A stretch of 64,000 nucleotides of DNA from Pyronema omphalodes (taxonomy: Eukaryota > Ascomycota > Pezizomycetes > Pezizales > Pyronemataceae), in contig JAJJXM010000035.1 of assembly GCA_024516155.1 (NCBI GenBank), positions 496,001 through 560,000 of the forward strand, written 5' to 3'. Below the pieces are notes generated by a model. It did no database searches and had not been told where the DNA came from. It saw nothing but the letters and a program-made list of their open reading frames with translations. A program made the translations under genes and the position numbers. This document shows, in pieces, positions 31,301 through 42,352 of the stretch. Numbering within the stretch: the stretch's first letter is position 1; each line of letters opens with the position of its first letter.

Positions 31301-32078
31301 AGAGAGAATTAACGCGGTTACGGAGCAATATCTCCGCGCGTACGTCTGTTATTTACAAGACGATTGGAAGAAATTTTTACCACTGGCAGAATTTGCTGCA
31401 AATAACCAAGTATCGGATACAACGTCGCTGTCTCCTTTCTACGCTATATACGGCCGACTCCCCAAATGCTCTTTCGAACTGGAAATCAGGACAGACAATC
31501 CTGAAGAAGTGAAAGCGAACGAGGTAGCGGAAAGGATGTCACACATCCATGACGTTTTACGTTCGGAAATGAAATACGCCCAAGCCCGCCACATAGGAGC
31601 CGCCGACAATTCCCGACTCCCCGCGCCGGTCTTCAAACCAGGAGACCTAGTATGGCTGGACGCCCGCAACCTCAGAACCCGCCGCCCCTCAAAGAAACTG
31701 GACAACAAACACCTAGGCCCCTTCACCGTGTTACGACCCATTGGATCCCACGCCTATGAATTGGATATACCGGAAACAATGAAACATCATAGGACCTTCC
31801 CCGTGTCCCTACTAAACCCAGCCCCTTCGGACCCCCTCCCTGGCCAGATTATCCCACCGCCCCTACCGGTAGTAGTAGACGGCGAAGAAGAATGGTTCGT
31901 GGATGAAATTCTGGATAGCCGTTGGTCAAGAGGAAACTTGCAGTACCTCGTCAAGTGGACCGGCCATGACTCTCCAACCTGGGAACCGGAAACGAACCTA
32001 TCCAAAATTGAGGCCGCTGAGAAATTCCATCAGCTATACCCGGACAAACCTTCTCCTCTCGTAGGAACTCGAGCCTAA
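28344..32078 (+). pseudogene. pol: Chromo-B1 Pol (PR-RT-RH-IN-chromodomain), one amber codon
   Basis: Open in the -1 frame from the slippery site. Protease motif VDCGAT at about 28520; RT with YLDDIL at about 29677; RNase H ETDASD at about 30129; integrase HHCC finger at about 30820-30935 and D-D-E core to about 31300; C-terminal chromodomain (EEEWFVDEIL...YLVKWTGH...W) at about 31885-32040. A TAG at 30243-30245 replaces the Tyr codon of Chromo-B2 (AECNYEIYDKE), and the same frame then continues to 32078. In the integrase core the catalytic-D motif reads DHGPH here and DRGPQ in B2. With the gag frameshift this makes the copy non-autonomous as read. Confidence 0.9.
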
Positions 32079-32089
32079 CGGGGGGGTAC
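32077..32089 (+). other. Chromo-B1 polypurine tract
   Basis: AACGGGGGGGTAC directly before TGTCACGG of the 3' LTR. The Chromo-B2 counterpart is at 48851-48863 on the minus strand. Confidence 0.7.
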
Positions 32090-32626
32090 TGTCACGGCAC
32101 ACGGCTGACGAGCCGTTGTGTTGCGTCATCATTGTGTGGTCGTGGTTGTTGATTGACATCGTGCCGTTGTCTTGCTGTGTTGTGTTGTGTTGCTGTCGTG
32201 TTGTTGTGTTGTTGTGTGTGCCGTGCCGTTGTGACTGGTAGACCGATTTATGATGGATGAAGTACCACGAGCTGGAGAGCTGTGGCGTCGCAGGTGAATT
32301 GATGGAGAACGGAAGCTTCAGGTAGCGATGTTGGATGACGGCCCAGCAAGAGTGCTGGCCGCCCATTTGTACATAAGGAGGCTTGCCTCCCCGTTGTCGA
32401 GATTCTCCATCGAACGTCTTGTGTCTTCTCCTTGCTCCTAATATAAGACTTCTTCTCCCAAGTCCTACGTCACTCTTGTCCTTGTCCCTGTTCCTGTTTT
32501 GTGTGCCGTCCGTCTGACGAGCACTTCGGTCCTTGTCCTGCCGTTCACCGTCCCGGAACCTGCCTAGTCTTTCTTGCCGGTAGTGTTCAGTGTGTTCTTT
32601 GAACGTCTGTTCCTAGTTCCCTGACA
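32090..32626 (+). repeat. Chromo-B1 3' LTR
   Basis: 537 bp, same length as the 5' LTR, with about twelve substitutions between them by eye. It ends CTGACA, followed by the TTGAA duplication. Confidence 0.9.
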
Positions 32627-32631
32627 TTGAA

Positions 32632-34781
32632 GGCCACTGCGTTCTGTTGTGGCCATCAAAACGCGGTTCGGGCAGCGGAATCGAGTTCCCAGGCGTTCTC
32701 TTCCCTAGAGCGTCCGTATGCAGCAAGTGCAACGTCGTCTATGTAGCTGAGGGTCCACAGCGTGGGGTGGGCGGCCTGTAGTGTGTCGAAGAGGGGACGG
32801 AGGTAAATAAGGAAGAGGATCGGTGACGCCGGGGAACCCTGAGAGATGCCTGTGCGAATAGGTCGTTGGGTGTCCGTTCTACCGTCGAACGAGAGGGCAG
32901 TCGAGCGGTCGTTAAGGAAGTATGAGCACCAGGAGGTTACTGCTTGCGGGCAGCCCAACGTACGCATCGTCTTAAGTAGTCGTTCTGAGGAGACATTGTC
33001 AAATGCGCCTCGCACATCTAGAAATAAGGCGGAGGTAATTAGGCGACGCTTCGCGTTCGCTTGTACCTTGTGCGTTAGTGCGATCGCAGCATCGATAGCC
33101 GAGCGTTTAGGGTGCCCGCCTATCTGGTCTGCATGTAAGATATCGTGTGACTCTGGCATAAGGCTGACTCGCGTCGCCATCAACTTTTCTAGAACCTTAC
33201 CCATGCAGTTAAGCAGGGCGATGGGTCGGTATGCTTTTACCGCGCTATAATCTGGCTTGTTTCGCTTCGAGGTGACCACCGTGGTGGCTTCTCGCCAGCA
33301 CTTCGGATGGTAAACCTTTTTGCCGAGCGTCAAGTATAGGGCATCGAACGCCTTGGGGATCGCGTCGTATGCTTTTCTAAGGCATGCGAACATGATGGTG
33401 CCGGGGCCTGGTGCTTTTTTCGGGGAGGAGGTGAATATAGCGGTGCGGATCTCATGAGGGGTGAAGGTGTGCCAGGGGGGTTCGGGGGATGAGCAGGGGG
33501 TGTGAGTGGGGGGGGTGGTCGGAGGGGGTTGGAATAGCGCCTGGAATGCGGCTACCTTGCTCACAAGGTCAATGCAGAGTTTTCCCCTTCCTCCTACCTG
33601 GGTTTCGAGCGGTGGGGTCAGTTGGGTGCGGCGTGGGTTGGTGTAGCGGAATGCCACCCATATGTCCGGGCCTTCCACCGCTGTGAGGTACTCTTTCAAC
33701 AGTGAGTCGTTTACCTGACGCACCGTTCGGTAGTGGGTGTTGCGGAGGCGTTTGTATTCATCGTGGTGGGTGGGGAGTCTGGAGAGCTTCCACTTGCGTC
33801 TGGTGTTGGTCATCTCGCGGTGAGTGTTGCGGATTTCTTTCGTCCACCACCGTTTAGAGCGGGGGGTGGGGGTGAGGGTCGGGGTGGCTTTTGTCGTGGC
33901 GCTCTGTATGGAGTCACGGACCAGGGCAGCGCACTCGTCGTGGTTGCTGGCGGAGGGGTTGTTTTGGAGGTTCATCCAGTACGGGTGGTTGGCTTCCGCG
34001 AGGAACTGGAGTTCTTTGGTGAACGAGTCCCAGTCTGTCTTGCGCCAATTCAAACGGGTAGCTGTGGGGGGGGCTTCTGTGTGATCTGGATGTAGAGAGT
34101 TTAGCTGAAATCATATGACTTCATGGTCTGAATCTGTAGCCATTCCGTCGTCGATGGCCCATTTTGTGACTTCTCGCACCATCGACGGGGAGACCAGGGT
34201 GAGGTCCAGAACCGATGAGCCAGAGCTGTCTTTGTAGTGGTGGGTCGGAACGTCCGGAACGTTCACCAACTGCCTATCGTGTGTCTCCAGCAGCTCTACG
34301 AGTTCGTCCGCTCGTGTCGTCCTGCGCGCATGAGGATTCCAGAGGGAGTGGTTGGCATTGAGGTTGCCGGTGATGACGCAGCGACGAGGGAGGGCAAGGA
34401 GGGTGAGTACTTGGGGGTACATGTAGGCTTTTTTAAAGGGGTCGCGCTCATTATAGATGTTTACAAGATAGAAGGAGGGGATGAGGTCGGTGCTGACCTC
34501 CAGGATTTGAGATCGGGGTCTCCACTGATATCCGGTCTTGGGGTGACTCGGATATGGGGGTTGAGTCGGGAGACGTACGCTGCGGTACGGTTGACCTGGT
34601 CCTGGCCACTGGGGGGAAGGAGTAAAAGGAAATCAGCATTGGTAACAGCAAACTTAGGGTCTCTGACATTTACCCCTTGAACCAGGATGATATCGGTGGT
34701 GACATTAGCTGTGTTTAGCAGCGTTGCGAGGGCGGTGGTGCTGCGATTCAGGTTATGAGTTATGATTCGGAGGGTCGCCAC
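32632..34781 (-). pseudogene. LINE-A1 ORF2, endonuclease and RT part
   Basis: From 34781 downward: AP-type endonuclease start (RIITHNLNRS...), then CVITGNLNANHSLW and SVLDLTLVSP in a second frame, SDHE at about 34115, and from 34053 a long open stretch with RT motifs (KAYRPIALLNCMGK, FLDVRGAFDNVS, GISQGSPASPILF, SYIDDVALA near 32735). Frameshifts near 34450 and 34105 and a stop at 32653 break it. LINE-B1 ORF2 is the intact relative. The endonuclease would nick target DNA and the RT prime on it; this copy cannot make the full protein. Confidence 0.85.
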
Positions 34782-34794
34782 TGATGAGTTTTAT

Positions 34795-35700
34795 CTATTC
34801 ATCAGTGGTCATGGTAGTATGGGAGATGGGGTTGACTTCCACGGGGATGTCGTCTTGCGCGGTTTCGGGGCGGATTTTTTGCCATGCCTGGCGTATGATA
34901 TTGGTCTCGATGTGGCAGCGGGCATCATAGGGTGCGTGCTGGGTGTCCGAGTAGCCTGCGGCAGCGCAATTGGTGCATTTGTAGACTGTGTGGATGCACT
35001 TGCGTCCTTTGACGGTGGGGCAGGCAGTGCATGGGTGGTATTCGGTCGGGTGTGTTGCTGCGCATATTGCACAGATGGGGCCTTCGCCGGCAGTGCAGGT
35101 GGCGTGGTGGTGTCCAAACCTTCGCCATCTGTCGCCTTGATCAACCGAGCGGGCTGAGAAGAACACTGTTACCTTGCGGGGTTCGAAGAGGACGACACGT
35201 TTTGTGCGCTTGAGAGTGTTGTATTTGTCGCTGGAGTGGCGAGCGATCACCATGCTCGACACTGACTTACCAACCCTTTTTTCAGGGTGCGACATGTATC
35301 TCGGCAGCTGCGTGAGCTGGACCTTATGGTTGCATTCTATTTCATTCTTCAGGCTAGTCATGCCCTCTTTAGTGTCGGGGTAGTGATCAGTTGGGATGCC
35401 ATGAACGGCCAGCTTATACCACTTTTCGTTAAGGCGGGGGGGAAGCAACACGGGGTGGATCTTCCGGGCAGCTTCGACAATCAGGGGCAGGTGTGGGGTC
35501 AGGTCCTCCGGTGAGAGCTGCAGGGAGGGGGTGCGCATGATGCTGCCTTGGATGGTTCGTTGAACTGTCATTATGGAGATACTTTCCGGGACCTTTCCTC
35601 CGCGGAGAGCAGCATTGACAGACATGCCTATGGCTACCTTTGCACTGTCGGGGAAGGAGCGTTTCGGCGTCGGACGCGTCGGACGCCTGCGGCTCCGCGT
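34795..35700 (-). pseudogene. LINE-A1 ORF1, C-terminal part
   Basis: Open from 35625 (and probably from about 35700 upstream in the same frame) to a TAG at 34795. It has the ORF1 core region (NEKWYKLAVHGIPTDHYPDT...) shared with LINE-B1 ORF1, then a Cys/His region. The first knuckle has lost both leading cysteines (DRWRRFGHHHATC against CRRCQLYSHHHATC in LINE-B1). The next ones, CAICAATHPTEYHPC and a following Cys cluster, are kept. The N-terminal half is missing, so the element looks 5' truncated or its start is unrecognisable. ORF2 begins about 14 nt downstream. Confidence 0.75.
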
Positions 35701-36083
35701 TAGCGTGGTTTGCCTTCGTGAGCGCGCGGTGGGGTTGTTTCTCGGGGAGAGGGGGGGGTTTCTCCACCCCGGAGGCGTGTCGGGCCATCGAATTTTCGGT
35801 TATGGTTCGTTATCCGGGAGCGACAAAGGTTCCGCGAAGAACATGATAAAAACTGGTTGTGGTGGGGTGAGGTGTTGATGACCAGTTCGCGGCACTTCTC
35901 TCACGGGCCCGGGAATCTCTTTTTCAATGACAACTCAACGAAAAAGAGAGGGCCTGGTCTGGAAAAGCTGCGAATAGGTAAATTGATGCTGCCGAACAAT
36001 AATCCGCGATGAAATCTTGCGATTTCGTTGTGGTGATTGAAAAGACAGGGGAGGGTCGCTCTTTGCTGGGTGTTGTACCCTTC
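35701..36083. other. Unassigned stretch between LINE-A1 and Chromo-C RT
   Basis: No domain or repeat recognised. It holds the 5' boundary of LINE-A1 (position uncertain, about 35.7-35.9 kb) and the place where Chromo-C RT stops matching (near 36083). The minus frame from Chromo-C RT stays open to 35924 but the sequence no longer looks like RT. Confidence 0.4.
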
Positions 36084-37340
36084 CATTCAGCCCCTGTGGG
36101 TATTCGGAGCTTATGATATGCATCTCGCACATCCAACTGGGTATAGATCTTGGCTTTGGAAAGTCTATCCAGCGGTTCCCCTATCAACGGAAGTGGGGTG
36201 CGATCCTTTATTGTGATCTCGCTGAGTAGTCGGTAGTCGCGCATAACCGCAGGGACCCATCCTTTTTCTGATGAACTGGATTGGGGCTCCCGCCAGAGAC
36301 GTCGACCGTCGGACCCAACCCCGCTTCTCATTCTCCTCCAGGTAATATCTCAATACCCGCAGTCGTTCCTCATCGAGGGCTCGGAGGGGTTCGAACGGCG
36401 GAATCTTTCCTTCCATCAACGGAATCTGGTGATCATGATGGCAGTGCGGAGGTAACCGTGCCGCCTCGTTCTCCCTGAATACGGAGAGGTAATCCGTATA
36501 TTCGGCTGGTATTATTCCTTCCAGGGGATCATGCTTGTCCTTTGCCGTTCGGGTTATTGTACCGGCGAGTTCCAATTCTTCGGAAGTGACAATTGATGTG
36601 GCGGGAGCGGGTTTCCAGTCCCCCGGTACTTTCTGGTTGGTTGGCACTTGCGGGGGTTCCCGCGAAGCGCATTGCGGCGAGTCTGGATCATCCTCGGTGG
36701 TTTCCCCGCGCCTAGATTCCTGTACATTTTCTGTATCCTCATCCTCCAACTCCTCCACTTCTTCTTCATCGTCCTCCTCGATACTTCCTCCCCACATTTC
36801 TTGGATGCAAGGCTCATCTTCCTCATCCGTCAGGAGCATCTCTTCTGGCCCTTCCATAGCATAGGTGTGCTCCGCTTCCTCATATCTATGTCGATTATAT
36901 TCCTTTTCCGCTCCTCGTTCTGGTACGGTCGTGGCGTGGGGCGAGGTAGGAAGACAGTTCTTTCCGCATCTTTCAGAATTGAACGCAATCCTTGCTTCCT
37001 TCCGGTCGATGCTGGGATTGTGTTTCCACAACCAAGGCAGTCCCAGGATGATGGGTGCGTTGCCAATGGTGATACAGTGGAGCCTAATTTCTTCCCTATG
37101 GTCGTTGATAATCATGGTCACCATAGCATCATGTGTCACTGGGACCCCGTCCAATTGCCGTCCGTCTACACCGAGAACCTTTAGTGGGGTTCATTCTTTT
37201 CGCGCAGGGCAATCCCTGCTGTTTCACGTATCTTCGATCTATAAAATTCTCCGTGGCCCCGCAGTCGATCATGGCGGTTGTGTGGTATTCTTTCTTATTT
37301 CGTCCCATTATCTTGACTCGCAAGATAATCTTTTCGCTTC
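36084..37340 (-). pseudogene. pol: Chromo-C protease and start of RT
   Basis: Minus strand. An aspartic protease motif AMIDCGATENFID lies at about 37270-37232. A frameshift leads to 37154-36165 with the second half of protease (APIILGLPWLWKHNP), an acidic linker (about 36880-36690) and the segment before RT (LPPHCHHDHQIPLMEGKIPP). Another shift leads to RT motifs ([19 protein letters not shown]...[15 protein letters not shown]) at about 36240-36090. RT stops after GAEWK; the catalytic box, RNase H and integrase are missing. It belongs to the gag remains at 37.5-38.2 kb. Confidence 0.8.
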
Positions 37341-37483
37341 TTCCGTATGGTCCTACACTCGAAATTCTATCCGACGGTCCTGCCCTGGTCGAACTGGTTG
37401 GCGACAGTTGCCCTAGGAATCCACCCTTCCCTCTTATTCCTGTGAACTTTCCTTTCCCGATGTCTCCCCAAGTCCTTCTTCTG

Positions 37484-38163
37484 CTAATGTAGTTTCCCTC
37501 GCTCGGTATAACTTCTTACTGGGGCACTTCGCAGCGTAGTGTCCCACCTTTCCACAGTTACAACATTCGTTATTCCGCTTTCGCCTATGCTCCTCAATTC
37601 TATCCCTTGGTCTCGCTCAACGAGTGCAATCTGATTCCATCGGTTCGGGGTCGGAGGGTCGAGAGTCGTATCCCTGCCCCTTAAGGTGAGGGTGGTGATA
37701 GAATTGAGGTTCATATCCAGTCCTCAGTGTTCGGAAATTGAATAGTCGGTTATTTCAGGCTATAGCCTTGTTGGCGAATTCCGTGAGGTCCGTTGGTCGT
37801 TCGTCGAGGAGTGCTAACTGTCGTTGGACGTCTATGTTTAGTCCATCACTGAATTGACCGATGAAGGTTTCATCATTATATCTTAGGGTGGATTTGATTC
37901 TCTGAAATTCGGCCCCGTATGCAGCGGCGGAGTGTGCGCCCTGCCTGATCATCTTAAATTTTCTTCTTGCTACTTCTTTGGAGTCGGCTTCCCCGAAAGC
38001 GATACTAACAGCGGTCCTGAAGGTCTCCCAGGTTATGTATACGCTTTTCTCCTCCTTGATGGGCGGCTCGAGCCATGCCCAAGCGTTACCTCTGCATCGG
38101 GAGCTCGCATAGGTTACCTTCTTTCGTTCGGTGTCGAACCTATTCCCTTGGCAATTGAACTTG
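37484..38163 (-). pseudogene. gag: Chromo-C Gag, capsid end and zinc knuckle
   Basis: From 38163 downward: the capsid-like region (ERKKVTYASSRCRGNAWAWLEP..., FRTAVSIAFGEADSKEVARRKF, FSDGLNIDVQRQL) to a stop at 37755. Then, in shifted frames, a CCHC knuckle CCNCGKVGHYAAKC at about 37552-37510. It is cut at 38163 by LINE-A2 and continues at 40829-41088, where the upstream half (PELYCGERTKVRAFLTQCELKF) is found. Stops and frameshifts show it is dead. Confidence 0.8.
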
Positions 38164-38169
38164 CACCCC

Positions 38170-39261
38170 CGCCTCAAGATCAAGATCACCTCCCTCCCGA
38201 AGCCAGAGGCGGCTACAGCACACACAACATTGCTCCAGACCCTCCGCGCAGACCCCCGCAACATTATCGCATACACCGACGGTTCACAACTAAATGGAAG
38301 AACTGGAGCGGGATACTGCATCACCGACGGCCTACCTCGCCGAGTGGGAGAACTCATCCCAATGGGCGATACAACCGAAGTATTTGACGCTGAGCTTAGA
38401 GCAATACACGACTGCCTTACGACCTGCCAAAAAACCATCACCCTCAACAGACACACCCGCAGCAAAATACACATATTTACAGACAATCAAGCAGCGATCC
38501 TCCGCGCCTCCCGCTCCTCCTACGGTCCCGGCCAAGACCTGGCCCCCTCAATCCTGACGACGGTGTCCGCTCTTCGCCGATCTGTATAGTCCGTTACTCT
38601 ACATTGGGTCCCCGGCCACACAGACATCCCCGGGAACGACACAGCCGATCTCCTGGCAAAAACAGCTACCTCCCTTAATCCCACCGCGCCTCCCCCGATT
38701 TCCCTCTCCTGGGTTAGACGCCAGGTACGAGAGCAATATGTTACCGACTGGGTAAAGTGGTACTCTTCATCACCGAAGCCCAAGACGTACGACGCCCCCC
38801 ACCGCAAAAGACTTGACAACGCATACACTACCGTCCCGCGTAAGATATCGACGGCCATACTGGGACTTCGCACAGGCCATGGATATCTTTTGGACTGCCT
38901 AGCACACCCCCCCACCGCCAAATACCCCTCCCGCTCCTGTCACTGCCCACTACATCCCCCACAAACCCCCAAGCACCTAATCCTCTCATGCCCGAACTTT
39001 AACACACAGCGGACTGAACTACGCCGTACACTACACATCCCCCGACGACGCCAACTGACTCTCCCCACGATCTTGTATACGACCGCCGGCACAAAAGCTC
39101 TGTCCACCATGATCTCGGACACCAAGGTGGCGACCGCCGAATGAGCACACGCGAAGTTGAGTACTCACCCCGCAGAGGAGGACACCCCTCGTACACTGAC
39201 GACAGGCTGGGGGACGCTGCTGGACCTCACGGACGAGCACGCGCAAACCCACGACAACTAA
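38170..39261 (+). pseudogene. LINE-A2 ORF2 C-terminal part (RNase H)
   Basis: One frame with two internal stops (TAG 38587, TGA 39142). RNase H residues are YTDGSQ (about 38275), FDAELRAIHD, FTDNQAAILRAS and PGNDTADLLAK. The C-terminal Cys/His patch CHCPLHPPQTPKHLILSC is at about 38938-38991. The TGA replaces the Trp codon seen in LINE-A1 (ATAEWAH). The final stop is at 39259-39261. It codes only the end of ORF2 and lacks endonuclease and RT. Confidence 0.8.
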
Positions 39262-40585
39262 TGGAAAAGGACAATAAAGAAAAAAAAAAAAATAATAAAA
39301 ATAATAAAAATAATACAAATAAAAATAATATATATGTATATAGACGACCAGTAGGGCGAATGGGGGTCGAGTGGAAGCAGGGACGCTGTCGGAAGGAGAG
39401 GAACGAGGACGGGAGGAAGAGAAGGCGAGAGGGAGGAGACACAGGGGATGAGGAACGAGGTAGAGGGGGCAGGAGGAGCACCGGGGGGACGAGGAGGGGT
39501 TACTTTTCCTGTTTTCTTTTGTTTCTGTGGGGGGAGGTGAAGGGGAACGTGATAGGGCGGGGAGGCGAAGATGAAAGGCGCGCGGGAAAGGAGATCGGAG
39601 ATGGTGACGAGTGAGAGGTGATGATGCGCGGAGGTAGAGAAGGAGAAGAGGCGCGGACGGGAGGGAGCACCGGAGAGGGATGAGAGGGGGAGAGCAGAGG
39701 AGTTGAGGACGCGGACGGAGAGAGGGGAGAGAGGGGAGGCGCGGGGGCGGTGGCCCGGAGGAGTTACTTTTTCTTTTGTTCTGTTTTTGCTTTGTGGAGG
39801 AAATAAAGGCGGGAAAATGGTTAAAAATGGAAGGGAAAGGGTGGAGGAAATGGGGGATCGACCCGGCCGAAGTTGAGTACTCACCCCGCAGAGGAGGACA
39901 CCCCTCGTACACTGACGACAGGCTGGGGGACGCTGCTGGACCTCATGGACGAGCACGCGCAAACCCACGACAACTAATGGAAAAGGACAATAAAGAAAAA
40001 AAAAAATAATAATAAAAATAATAAAAATAATACAAATAAAAATAATATATATGTATATAGACGACGAGTAGGGCGAATGGGGGTCGAGTGGAAGCAGGGA
40101 CGCTGTCGGAAGGAGAGGAACGAGGACGGGAGGAAGAGAAGGCGAGAGGGAGGAGACACAGGGGATGAGGAACGAGGTAGAGGGGGCAGGAGGAGCACCG
40201 GGGGGACGAGGAGGGGTTACTTTTCCTGTTTTCTTTTGTTTCTGTGGGGGGAGGTGAAGGGGAACGTGAGATGGGCGGGGAGGCGAAGATGTAAGGCGTG
40301 CGGGAAAGGAGTTCGGAGACGGTGACGAGTGAGAGGTGATGATGTGCGGAGGTAGAGAAGGAGAAGAGGCGCGGACGGGAGGGAGCATCGGAGAGGGATG
40401 AGAGGGGGAGAGCAGAGGAGTTGAGGACGCGGACAGAGAGAGGGGAGAGAGGGGAGGCGCGGGGGCGGTGGCCCGGAGGAGTTACTTTTTCTTTTGTTCT
40501 GTTTTTGCTTTGTGGGGGAAATAAAGGCGGGAAAATGGTTAAAAATGGGAGGGGAAGGGTGGAGGAAATGGGGGATCGACCCGGC
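39153..40585 (+). repeat. 716-bp direct tandem duplication in LINE-A2 3' UTR
   Basis: GAAGTTGAGTACTCACCCC recurs exactly 716 bp apart (39153 and 39869). The two units are nearly identical through AT-rich (AATAAAAAT), G-rich and GGAAATAAAGGC segments to GGGGGATCGACCCGGC. It spans the last ORF2 codons and most of the UTR. Confidence 0.9.
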
Positions 40586-40763
40586 GAGGTGGCCTCCGAG
40601 CGCACAGGGCTCCTTGGATCTGACGACGCGAGATGAAAAACTGCCCGGCGAGACTTGAGAGACTACACTCCCACCCACATAGACAGCTCTGGGGCTTACC
40701 CAGTGGGGACCTGGCATCACCCCCAGGTTCTCAACATTGTACTTGATTTGTAGATTCCGCCAT

Positions 40764-40775
40764 AACCTTACGGTT
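40764..40775 (+). other. 3'-end hairpin AACC-TTAC-GGTT
   Basis: Before the (TAAA)n tail of LINE-A2; same loop as in hL-1 copies b and c. Confidence 0.6.
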
Positions 40776-40828
40776 AGATGCGTGTATGAATAAATAAATA
40801 AATAAATAAATAAACGCAATGAAACTTG

Positions 40829-41088
40829 AGTTCGCATTGCGTCAGGAACGCCCTAACCTTGGTCCTTTCCCCACAGTACAACTCCGGGTCTTCCACCTTG
40901 GGGTTACTGTTTGTCGTGGGTCGATGGAGTTGGATGAGGTTCTGGTTCCGCTGCACCTGGGTCATTGTGACCGGAGTGAGAAGTCCTAGTCCTGCCGGGG
41001 TCGCCATTTCCGCACGGTCGTCGGCGGAGGTATGCGGAAGTTCGGGGGATTCGGGGGTCTGCGGTCTGCATGGTTGTTCGGGGGTCAC
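40829..41088 (-). pseudogene. gag: Chromo-C Gag, N-terminal part
   Basis: Reads from about 41088 down to the LINE-A2 insertion: a Pro-rich start, then LIQLHRPTTNSNPKVEDPELYCGERTKVRAFLTQCELKF, shown here only to mark the capsid start (ELYCGERTKVRAFLTQ). This joins in frame with 38163. The last residues in the open frame come from the LINE-A2 tail. The true start codon was not resolved. Confidence 0.7.
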
Positions 41089-41141
41089 TGGGCTTACCGA
41101 TCCGGTCGGTACTTGTTCGATATGTTATCCGAGCTCCCTTA

Positions 41142-41157
41142 GCTGAAAGGACGCCAC
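41142..41157 (-). other. Chromo-C primer-binding site (tRNA type)
   Basis: On the minus strand TGGCGTCCTTTCAGCT follows the LTR end (CACACAG) almost directly. The TGG start fits the 3' CCA of a tRNA, in contrast to Chromo-A and Chromo-B. The tRNA is not identified. Confidence 0.5.
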
Positions 41158-41757
41158 TGTGTGCGTCTACTTATGGGTTTTTTTTCGGTCTTTTCCTTCC
41201 ACGTTGGGTGTCGTACAGGACGCAATGAAATATCGGAATCCGTATCGACGGTTGACTGACGACAGGCAGCGCAGGGTTTCGGCGAAGGGCGGGGCGGCGG
41301 CGGCCTTGGGGAAGGCTTGGAGGTTTGGGATGGGCGAGGGTTTGCTGGGAAATCACAGGTGAGTTTAGGCGAGATGGAAATGTTACATGGGAACTTTTGT
41401 AGATAGGATTGTGGTAGATAGAAACTTGATTGCGTGAAGAAAAAAACAAGTACAAATTTCCTCCTCTTATACTTGTTCCTTCATGACCCGTGACTCAGCA
41501 TTCCCCGCCTGTGGAGAATGCTGCAATGCTAACCGCCGTGATAACTAAATACATGACCAACATTCCCCACCACTGCCAACCGCCGTAATTCCAAATAATA
41601 GAATAAGGAAACAATACATACCAAAAGATAACTACCTTGCTAACCGCCGTGATTCCAAATAACAAAGAAACAATACATACCAAAAGAAAACGTGCTAACC
41701 GCCAGAATTCCAAATAACAAAGAAACTTGTTTGTTTGTTTATTCATTACTCGTATGC

Positions 41758-41770
41758 AACCTTATTGGTT
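41758..41770 (-). other. 3'-end hairpin AACC-AATAA-GGTT
   Basis: Before the CAAA tail of LINE-B2; five-base loop, same as LINE-B1. Confidence 0.6.
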
Positions 41771-42352
41771 ATGACGAGGGTACAGGTTTATAGTACATGG
41801 AAAGTCAAAAGCAAAAACCAAAACAAAGTCCCGTCTCTACCTCCGCTGATCCTCCCATAGGCTGTGATTTTGTGGTCCTGTCCCCACTATTACTTCGTTG
41901 GTCTTGTTGTCCAACCGTGTCTGCTGTTCCAGTGCCCTGTTCGGACAGAGGCCACCGCGCCGGGTGTCCTCTCTTTCCTCCACCCTTCCCCTCCCATGTT
42001 TTAGCCGTTTTTCCCGCCTTTATTTCCTCCACGAACAAAAAGAAAAAGATAACCTCCGCCGGCCCACTCTGCCCCTTCCCATCGCGCCTCTCTCTCCTCG
42101 TGCAATCCCGTATACCCCTTCCGCCCTTAAAAACAAAACAAAGGAAAGGAAATAATCAAAGGAAAAACTCTCGTCGCGCAATCCCGTCCCCCCTTCCTTC
42201 CCCGGTCCCTTCTCCTTCCACTGTCTTCTCCTATCCTACTCCGCCCGCGATAACATAGGAAACAGAAAAGCAAAGAAAATGAGAAGGAATACATGAAGTC
42301 AAAAGAGAGCGACGAATCTACAACGCACGGAGAAGTCAAGCGGTGCTGCTTA

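Larger units (their letters stand above)
26205..32626 (+). mobile_element. Chromo-B1, complete Ty3/gypsy chromovirus
   Basis: A 6422-bp element with 537-bp LTRs (26205-26741, 32090-32626) flanked by a perfect 5-bp duplication TTGAA (26200-26204, 32627-32631). Inside: self-priming-type PBS, an 80-codon leader ORF, gag, a -1 frameshift site, pol with chromodomain, and a PPT. It lies in the LINE-A1 ORF2. The LTRs differ at about a dozen positions by eye, so it is older than Chromo-B2. Gag has one frameshift and pol one nonsense codon. Confidence 0.95.
38164..40815 (+). mobile_element. LINE-A2, 5'-truncated copy (RNase H to TAAA tail)
   Basis: Plus-strand LINE fragment inserted in the Chromo-C gag. 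The flanks GCAATTGAACTTG (38151-38163) and GCAATGAAACTTG (40816-40828) form a 13-bp target duplication with two differences. It starts in the RT-RNase H connection of ORF2 and ends in (TAAA)n after the hairpin. A 716-bp direct duplication in its 3' UTR (39153-39868 and 39869-40585) doubles the UTR length. The 3' end is the same module as in hL-1 copies b and c. Confidence 0.9.

Noticed and set aside
34762..35157. Plus-strand ORF of 131 codons, Gly/Val/Cys-rich
   Set aside because: Opposite the zinc-knuckle region of LINE-A1 ORF1; its composition is a by-product of the Cys/His codons.
39258..40605. Long open frames (up to 376 codons) on the minus strand rich in Ser, Pro and Tyr-Ile repeats
   Set aside because: Antisense to the purine-rich LINE-A2 3' UTR; low-complexity pyrimidine sequence simply lacks stops, and the 716-bp duplication lengthens it.
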